Of a stretch of DNA of 5,433 bases, positions 1-4,119 are shown one piece after another. The DNA lies in contig JAKAOE010000156.1 in assembly GCA_021823305.1 (NCBI GenBank), forward strand, positions 1 to 5,433, written 5' to 3'. How positions within the stretch are numbered: the first letter of the stretch is position 1; the number at the start of each line of letters is the position of its first letter. Below the pieces are notes generated by a model. It saw only the letters and a list, made by a program, of their open reading frames with translations, ran no database searches and was not told where the DNA came from. A program made the translations under genes and the position numbers. Source of the DNA: Acidobacteriota bacterium (GTDB lineage Bacteria; Acidobacteriota; Terriglobia; Terriglobales; SCQP01).

Positions 1-1
1 C

Positions 2-220
2 CGCCGCACCATGCCCCAGGAACGCTTCAACGCCGTCTGGCTCGAGCGCCAAGGCCTCGGCGTCGCCATCCCCTCCTGGCGCCACGTGGACCGCGCCGTG
101 GCCGCGCTGCTGCGGCCGGGCGTGTGCGCCGCCATGCGCGCCAAGGCCGCCGCCCTGCCCAATCGCGCCGTATTCGAAGTCGCCGGCGGTCTGGCCGGGC
201 TGGCTACACGTGAGCGATGA
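2..220 (+). CDS. C-terminal end of a GT28/MGDG-synthase-type glycosyltransferase (5' partial)
   Basis: The frame is open from the left edge and stops at TGA 218-220, so only the last 72 residues are visible. They begin RRTMPQERFNAVWLERQGLG and continue with a V-P-S-W-R segment and an Ala/Leu-rich amphipathic helix. In MurG-like and monogalactosyldiacylglycerol-synthase-like enzymes (GT28 C-terminal domain), a P-x-Q-E-x-x-N-x-x-W/L stretch forms part of the nucleotide-sugar site, and a helix ending in 'A..L..p.A...va..i..L' closes the protein. That match is the basis for the call. Members move a sugar from a UDP-sugar to a lipid acceptor at the inner face of the cytoplasmic membrane. The ATG at 11 is internal to the conserved motif and is not the start. 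The last 17 bp overlap the end of the convergent PAP2 gene. The acceptor and sugar cannot be decided from this fragment; a diacylglycerol acceptor is a guess supported only by the neighbouring lipid phosphatase. Confidence 0.72.
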   Translation, partial: RRTMPQERFNAVWLERQGLGVAIPSWRHVDRAVAALLRPGVCAAMRAKAAALPNRAVFEVAGGLAGLATRER

Positions 221-752
221 GGTGCACGCTCAATAGGCCGATGAACGTCCCCAGCGCGCTGCCCATCAGCACGTCGCTGACGTAGTGCAACCCCAGCATG
301 ATGCGCGACAGCGCCACGCTGGCGGCGCAGAACATCAGCACCCAGCCGAAGGTCGGGAAGTTCCACAGCATCGCCGTGCCGATCGCGAACGCCGTCAGAC
401 TGTGGCCGGAGGGGAAGGAGTGCTCATCCGGCGCCGTCAGTTTCGCCCAGGCGTGCTGGATCGCCGGCCGCTGCCGCCGCGCCACCCGCTTCAGCGTCAT
501 GAACGCCAGGATCGCCAGTCCGGCGGCGATCGCCGCCGCGTTGAACGCCTGCCACCGCTCCCGCCCACCGAATCCCAGCGCCATCAGCCCCGCGCCCACC
601 CACAGCCCGCCGTCGCCACCGCGGGTCGCGTACACCATCCACAGCCGGAACCAGCGCGGCGGCCGCCAGGCCGCCGCGCGCCGCACCACCGCCTGGTCGC
701 GGCGCACGATCGGCCCGAGGCATGGCTTGACCAAGGATTGCAACCGTCCCAT
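204..752 (-). CDS. PAP2-family membrane phosphatase
   Basis: This is a complete 182-residue integral membrane protein carrying all three phosphatidic acid phosphatase type 2 signature motifs. Motif 1 is K88-x6-R95-P96 (KRVARRQRP), motif 2 is P114-S-G-H117 (SFPSGHS), and motif 3 is S149-R150-x5-H156-x3-D160 (SRIMLGLHYVSD). In this family H156 is the nucleophile, H117 the acid/base, and the Arg/Lys residues hold the phosphate. Hydrophobic segments lie near 48-62, 70-87, 118-131, 135-149 and 161-181, and the length is normal for the compact bacterial type. Substrates in the family include phosphatidic acid, phosphatidylglycerol phosphate and undecaprenyl pyrophosphate, and the sequence does not choose among them. 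The ATG at 750-752 is preceded by GGGGA at 759-763 with a 6-nt gap. The N-terminal 'RRDQAV.R.....R...W.R' stretch is also typical of the family, which supports this start. The TAG stop lies inside the end of the convergent glycosyltransferase gene, so the two share 17 bp. PAP2 activity on phosphatidic acid would yield diacylglycerol, a possible acceptor for that enzyme; this link is inference. Confidence 0.93.
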   Translation of the reverse strand: MGRLQSLVKPCLGPIVRRDQAVVRRAAAWRPPRWFRLWMVYATRGGDGGLWVGAGLMALGFGGRERWQAFNAAAIAAGLAILAFMTLKRVARRQRPAIQHAWAKLTAPDEHSFPSGHSLTAFAIGTAMLWNFPTFGWVLMFCAASVALSRIMLGLHYVSDVLMGSALGTFIGLLSVHLIAHV

Positions 753-790
753 AGGTTGTCCCCATTTTAGATCGCCTCGCCCCTTTTCGC

Positions 791-806
791 GTTACATGCA
801 GGTTAC
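791..806. repeat. GTTAC direct repeat at 11-bp spacing, candidate operator
   Basis: GTTAC occurs at 791-795 and again at 802-806, one helical turn apart, within the divergent promoter region. Repeats in helical phase are a common arrangement for a dimeric regulator or a response regulator. The second copy abuts the minus-strand TTGACG hexamer. Two 5-bp copies can easily arise by chance, so this is a candidate only. Confidence 0.25.
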
Positions 807-811
807 GTCAA
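806..811 (-). promoter_or_regulatory. Candidate -35 hexamer (TTGACG) for the PAP2 gene
   Basis: The minus strand reads TTGACG here, 5 of 6 matches to the sigma-70 consensus TTGACA, about 54 nt upstream of the PAP2 start codon. The best -10 at normal spacing is only GAAAAG (783-788, 17-nt spacer), which is a weak match, so the promoter call rests mainly on the -35 and the location. Confidence 0.25.
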
Positions 812-828
812 CTTTCGTCCGCCCCGGG

Positions 829-837
829 TGCCATACT
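829..837 (+). promoter_or_regulatory. Candidate extended -10 (TGc CATACT) for the small secreted-protein gene
   Basis: TG at 829-830, one spacer base, and CATACT at 832-837 resemble a sigma-70 extended -10 element (4 of 6 matches to TATAAT plus the TGn extension). The -35 region at 18-nt spacing (TCAACT) matches only 3 of 6. Transcription would begin near 844, giving a leader of about 58 nt before the ATG at 903. Confidence 0.25.
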
Positions 838-902
838 GGTCACCTACACGGAACGCAGCGGATCGCATCCGAGTAGGAGATTTCCGCCCGCGAGCCGAAC
901 TC

Positions 903-1247
903 ATGCCCAACCCCGCCCTGCGCGCCACTCTCGCCGGCTGCATCCTGCTGATCGGGCTCTTCCTCCTGGTCTCGCGCGGCCCCATCCAGACCTCGCTCAC
1001 CGGCGTGGTCAGCGACACCTCGTGCGCCGCGCATCTCTCCATGGCCGGCAACGCCGCCTGCGTGCGCAACTGCGTCAAGGCCGGCGCCGCCTACGCCCTG
1101 GTGGTGGGCTCCAACCTCTTCCCCCTCGCCCCCGCCAACCCGCGGGTGCAGGCGGCGTTGAACCGCCTCGCCGGCGCGCGCGCCGCCGTCCGCGGCACCC
1201 TGGCCGGCATGACGCTGACGGTGCGCTCCGCCGTCCCCGCGCGCTAG
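903..1247 (+). CDS. Small membrane-anchored or secreted protein with CxxH...CxxxC pattern, unknown function
   Basis: This gene encodes 114 residues. A single hydrophobic segment at about 9-24 (TLAGCILLIGLFLLVS) follows a short N-terminus with one Arg, indicating a signal peptide or an uncleaved anchor with the rest outside the cytoplasm. The exported part begins TGVVSDTSCAAH (33-44), continues with CVRNC (53-57), V-K-A-G-A-A-Y-A-L-V-V-G (58-69), and ends in a small beta-rich piece (VRGTLAGMTLTV, 96-107). Cys41, His44, Cys53 and Cys57 could bind a metal or form disulfides. I recall similar short exported proteins ('GvvsDs.C...H.......C...Cv..Ga.yvLv.g') as common in Acidobacteriota, without an assigned function. 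The ATG at 903 is chosen because it places the hydrophobic segment at the N-terminus. The same frame is open back to 828, but that extension is Arg-rich, lacks family character and would start inside the putative promoter. The start is not well supported by a ribosome site: AGGAGA at 875-880 lies 22 nt upstream, too far. The gene converges on the TolC gene with a 12-bp gap. Confidence 0.75.
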   Translation: MPNPALRATLAGCILLIGLFLLVSRGPIQTSLTGVVSDTSCAAHLSMAGNAACVRNCVKAGAAYALVVGSNLFPLAPANPRVQAALNRLAGARAAVRGTLAGMTLTVRSAVPAR

Positions 1248-1262
1248 CGCCAGCCCGCGCTA
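1245..1262. terminator. Short inverted repeat joining two convergent stop codons
   Basis: TAGCGC (1245-1250) and GCGCTA (1257-1262) form a perfect 6-bp stem with a 6-nt loop (CAGCCC). The left arm begins with the TAG stop of the small plus-strand gene, and the right arm is the complement of the TAG stop of the minus-strand TolC gene. The overlapping GCGCTAGCGC (1241-1250) is itself a 10-bp palindrome. No T-run follows on either strand, so it is not a classic intrinsic terminator. It may still act as a bidirectional end signal or simply reflect GC-rich sequence. Confidence 0.3.
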
Positions 1263-2882
1263 CGGATTGACGCGCAGCTGGAGCGTGTCCAGCAGTGTCC
1301 AGATGGCGCGCTCATAGGCGATGCGCGCCTCCTGGTAGCCGGTGTAGGCGCCGAGCAGCGTCAGCCGCGCGTTGCTGAGCTGCACCTGCGCCTGCAGCAG
1401 CTCGAACACCGTGATCGAGCCCAGTTGGTATTTCTGCTGCTCCGCCGCCACGTTCTCCTGCGCCAGCTTCTGCGCCGTGGTCGCGCTTTTCACCACCGCC
1501 ACCGCCATGCGCAACTGCGTGTCCGCCAGCCGCACCTGCTGCGTGATCGCCTGCCGCTCGTTCCGCTCCTGGTAGGCGGCGCTGGTTTGCGCCACCAGCG
1601 CGTTCGCCAGCGAGGCCTCCCCCCCGCTGTTGCGCAGCGGCAGGTTGAGCGAAAGCGTGAAGCCGTAGGTGGGCGAGCCGAAGCCGAACACCTGCCCCAG
1701 CGCCGAGCCGAAGCCGGTCGCGCTGCCGCCGATCTGTGTCCCCAGCGGCGTGACGATCGGCACCTGGTCGCCCGCCAGCCCGTTGGAGCCGTAGCTGCCG
1801 GTGAGGTTGAGCTGCGGCCGCAGGCCGTCGCGCGCCGCGTTCAGCGTGAACTCGTCCTCCAGCGCCTGCCGCCGCAGCGCGTCCATCTCCGGCCGCCGCC
1901 GCAGCGCCGCGGCAACCGCCTGGTCCACCGTCAAGAGCGGCGCCTCCGGCGGCGTGGCGCCGGGGTCGTCGTCCAGCACGATCGTCGCCGCCTGCGCCGC
2001 CGGGTCCAGGTCGGCGCCGATCAGCCGCCGCAGCAGGTCGAGCTGCTGGCGATAGTTCGACTGCGCCTGCAGGAGCGCGGTCTGGTCCTGCGCCACCTGC
2101 GCCTGCGAGGTGAAGATGTCGCCCGGCGCCAGCGCGCCCAGCCGCAGCGCCCGCTGGTCGCGCTGATAGCTCCGCCGCGCCAGGTTCAGCGCCTCCTGCT
2201 GCACCTCGATCGCGTCCCGCGCCTGCACCGTGGCCCAGTACTGGTCGGCGGCGCTCACCAATTGGTCGGCGATCTGCCACGCCGTGGTGTCGCCCACCGC
2301 CACCAGCTGCGTGCGCGCCACCAGCAGGCCGGTGAAGTTCTGCAGCCCGCCGCGGTTGCGCAGCAGCGGCTGGGTGAAGCTGAAGCTGACGTCCGCCCCG
2401 ATGCTGGGGTTGAAGGTGGCGAACGAGCTGTTGCTCGAAAAGCGGTTGCTGCCGAAGTTGATCTGCACTTCCTGCCCGCTCGGCAGCGCCTGCGAGTAAT
2501 TGAGCGACGTGTCCTGCCCCAGTTGCGACAGCGTCGAGGCGCCCGAGGTCTGCGAGATCTGCGGCTGCACCGAGCGGCTGCTGGAAAAGCTCGCCTGCAG
2601 TTCGGGGTCGAACGGGCTATGCGCCGCCAGCACCGCGTTGCGCGCGTTGTCGTCGTCCAGCCGCAGCAGCTGGATCTGGGTGTCGTTGGCCAGCACCAGC
2701 TTCAGGAACGCGTTCAGCGTCAGGTGCAGCTTGCCCCCCCGGATGCGCGCATCCAGCCCGCGGATGGGCTCGACCCGCGGCGTCCGCAGGTGGATCGGAA
2801 ACAGCGTCTGCGCGCCCAGCGGCAGCGCCGCCGCCAGCAACAGCCCGCCCGCCGCCCGCCGCCACAGCCAACGTTTATTCAT
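1260..2882 (-). CDS. TolC-family outer-membrane efflux channel
   Basis: This is a complete 540-residue protein, somewhat longer than E. coli TolC. A Sec signal peptide is clear: MNKRWLWRR, then the hydrophobic AAGGLLLAAALPLG, with likely cleavage after Ala24 (LGA|QT). There is no lipobox cysteine. The mature protein has the two-fold repeat of outer-membrane efflux proteins. The first repeat starts near 53 (LTLNAFLKLVLANDTQIQLL), and the second near 317 (LTVDQAVAAALRRRPEMDAL). Each is followed by Ser/Gly-rich beta strands (about 90-172 and 358-416) and long Gln/Ala-rich helices (about 180-290 and 420-535). FTQPLLRNRG at 169-178 and GSITVFELLQAQVQLSNAR at 488-506 are characteristic. The trimer would form the outer-membrane pore and periplasmic tunnel of the pump encoded upstream. 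The ATG is preceded by GAGG (2892-2895) at 9 nt, and ATGAATAA overlaps the permease stop, so it is probably translated by coupling. It is the last gene of the operon. Confidence 0.96.
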   Translation of the reverse strand: MNKRWLWRRAAGGLLLAAALPLGAQTLFPIHLRTPRVEPIRGLDARIRGGKLHLTLNAFLKLVLANDTQIQLLRLDDDNARNAVLAAHSPFDPELQASFSSSRSVQPQISQTSGASTLSQLGQDTSLNYSQALPSGQEVQINFGSNRFSSNSSFATFNPSIGADVSFSFTQPLLRNRGGLQNFTGLLVARTQLVAVGDTTAWQIADQLVSAADQYWATVQARDAIEVQQEALNLARRSYQRDQRALRLGALAPGDIFTSQAQVAQDQTALLQAQSNYRQQLDLLRRLIGADLDPAAQAATIVLDDDPGATPPEAPLLTVDQAVAAALRRRPEMDALRRQALEDEFTLNAARDGLRPQLNLTGSYGSNGLAGDQVPIVTPLGTQIGGSATGFGSALGQVFGFGSPTYGFTLSLNLPLRNSGGEASLANALVAQTSAAYQERNERQAITQQVRLADTQLRMAVAVVKSATTAQKLAQENVAAEQQKYQLGSITVFELLQAQVQLSNARLTLLGAYTGYQEARIAYERAIWTLLDTLQLRVNP

Positions 2883-4119
2883 AGCGCAATGCCTCGATGG
2901 GATCGATCCGCGCCGCCTTGCGCGCGGGATAGATGCCGAACGCCACCCCCACCCCCGCCGACACCCCGAACGCGATGACGATGGACCAGCCGCTGACGAT
3001 CGTCGTCCAGCCCGCGGTGGCGGCGATGATCCAGCTCAGCCCCACCCCGAAGCCGATGCCCAGCGCCCCGCCCGAGATCGAGATCAGCAGCGCCTCGGCC
3101 AGGAACTGGCGCAGGATGTCCGCCCGCCGCGCGCCGGCGGCGCGCCGCACCCCGATCTCCCGCGTCCGCTCCAGCACCGTCGCCAGCACGATGTTCATGA
3201 TCCCGATGCCGCCCACCAGCAGCGAGATCGCCGCGATCGCCACCATCACCAGCGTGAAGATGCGCTGCGTCTGCTGCTGCTGCGCCAGCAGCGCCGCCGG
3301 CACGGTGACGGTGAAGTCGTCGGTGTGGTGGTGGGTCTGGTTCAGGATCGCGGTCACCACCCGCGCCGCGGTGACGCTGTCAGCGCCCGGGCGCAGGTTC
3401 AGGTCCACCCCGTCGAGGTCGTCCTTGAGGTTGAAGCTGTTGTCGTAGAAGCGGTACTGGAACGTGCGCAGCGGCACGTAGATCACGTTGTTCCAGTCGC
3501 GCGTGCCGCCGCTCGCGCCCCCGATCTGGTTGCCCAGCACCCCGATCACCCGCAGCCAGGTGTCGTTGACCTTGACGTAGCGCCCCACCGCCGCCTGGTA
3601 GCCGAACAGGCTCACCTTCGCCGTCTGCCCCAGCACGCACACCGCGGCGCTGGCGGCGTTGTCGAGCGCGTCGAAAAAGCGTCCCGCAAGCGCGTGGAAA
3701 TCGTGGATGCGGGCGTACGCCGGCAGCACCCCGAACAAATCCGGCATCGCCCGCGCCAGCGGCGGCAGCAGGTGCGAGGGGTGCAGGAAACGCCGGGGCG
3801 AGATCCGGTCCAGCCCCTCCAGGTTGGCGGTGAGGATGCGCACGTCGCGCTCGGTCAGCCCGGGCGAGGTCATGCGCCGCTGCTGCATCTGCTGCGGGCT
3901 GCCCGGCGGGATCGAATCGATCATCAGGTTGCGCACCCCCAGCTGTTCGATCAGCGCGAGCGACTGTTGCCGCGCCCCGGCCCCGATCGCCAGCATCCCG
4001 ATCACCGCCCCCACCCCGAACACCATCCCCAGCGCGGTCAGCAGCGTGCGCGTCTTCTGCGCCCGCAGGTTGTCCGCCGCCAGCGCCAGGTCCGCCCCCA
4101 GCCGCGTGAGCGCGTTCAT
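2875..4119 (-). CDS. MacB/FtsX-type ABC transporter permease without ATPase domain
   Basis: This is a complete 414-residue inner-membrane protein. It has TM1 at about 25-47 (TLLTALGMVFGVGAVIGMLA), a large periplasmic domain at about 50-285, and three C-terminal TM segments near 287-312, 340-366 and 376-397. The periplasmic domain carries the MacB_PCD-like pieces LFGVLPAYA and LAGRFFD. The FtsX-type signature is strong: LLVGGIGIMNIVLATVLERT, then REIGVRRAAGARRADILRQF. The segment ERTREIG...GA (317-330) is the coupling region that contacts the ATPase in this superfamily. The C-terminus YPARKAARIDPIEALRYE is also typical of MacB. E. coli MacB is about 650 residues because an ATPase is fused in front; this protein corresponds to the membrane part only and has no Walker A, Walker B or LSGGQ motif. 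It should therefore need a separate LolD/MacB-like ATPase, not encoded in the window. The ATG at 4117-4119 overlaps the adaptor stop (ATGA) and follows a G-rich GGTGGGGGG stretch (4126-4134) at 6 nt. These pumps use ATP-driven bellows-like motion to push substrate from the periplasm through TolC. The substrate is unknown. Confidence 0.95.
   Translation of the reverse strand: MNALTRLGADLALAADNLRAQKTRTLLTALGMVFGVGAVIGMLAIGAGARQQSLALIEQLGVRNLMIDSIPPGSPQQMQQRRMTSPGLTERDVRILTANLEGLDRISPRRFLHPSHLLPPLARAMPDLFGVLPAYARIHDFHALAGRFFDALDNAASAAVCVLGQTAKVSLFGYQAAVGRYVKVNDTWLRVIGVLGNQIGGASGGTRDWNNVIYVPLRTFQYRFYDNSFNLKDDLDGVDLNLRPGADSVTAARVVTAILNQTHHHTDDFTVTVPAALLAQQQQTQRIFTLVMVAIAAISLLVGGIGIMNIVLATVLERTREIGVRRAAGARRADILRQFLAEALLISISGGALGIGFGVGLSWIIAATAGWTTIVSGWSIVIAFGVSAGVGVAFGIYPARKAARIDPIEALRYE
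2892..2895 (-). promoter_or_regulatory. Shine-Dalgarno for the TolC gene inside the permease 3' end
   Basis: The minus strand reads GAGG here, 9 nt before the TolC ATG at 2880-2882. It lies within the codons for the Glu-Ala near the permease C-terminus. With the ATGAATAA stop/start overlap, this supports the chosen TolC start and coupled translation. Confidence 0.6.

Larger units (their letters stand above)
753..902. promoter_or_regulatory. Divergent intergenic region between PAP2 and the small secreted-protein gene
   Basis: These 150 bp separate two divergently oriented start codons, so promoters for both directions should lie here. It is visibly less GC-rich than its surroundings, especially at 764-820. 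Candidate elements are listed separately: a plus-strand extended -10, a minus-strand -35-like hexamer and a GTTAC direct repeat. I see no open reading frame, RNA gene or strong hairpin in it. Confidence 0.55.

Noticed and set aside
764..769. TAAAAT on the minus strand as the -10 of the PAP2 promoter
   Set aside because: It matches 5 of 6 consensus bases, but transcription would start about 5 nt before the ATG, excluding the GGGGA ribosome site, and no -35 lies at the right distance. TTGACG is 36 nt away.
285..876. Plus-strand open frames opposite the PAP2 gene
   Set aside because: Their products are low-complexity Arg/Pro/His-rich, while the minus strand carries all three PAP2 motifs in the correct order and spacing.
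828..902. Longer version of the small secreted protein starting at GTG 828
   Set aside because: The extra 25 residues are Arg-rich, push the hydrophobic segment away from the N-terminus and overlap the candidate extended -10.
927..941. LAGC in the small protein as a lipoprotein lipobox
   Set aside because: The Cys lies at the beginning of the hydrophobic stretch, with ILLIGLFLLVS after it; a real lipobox ends the hydrophobic segment.
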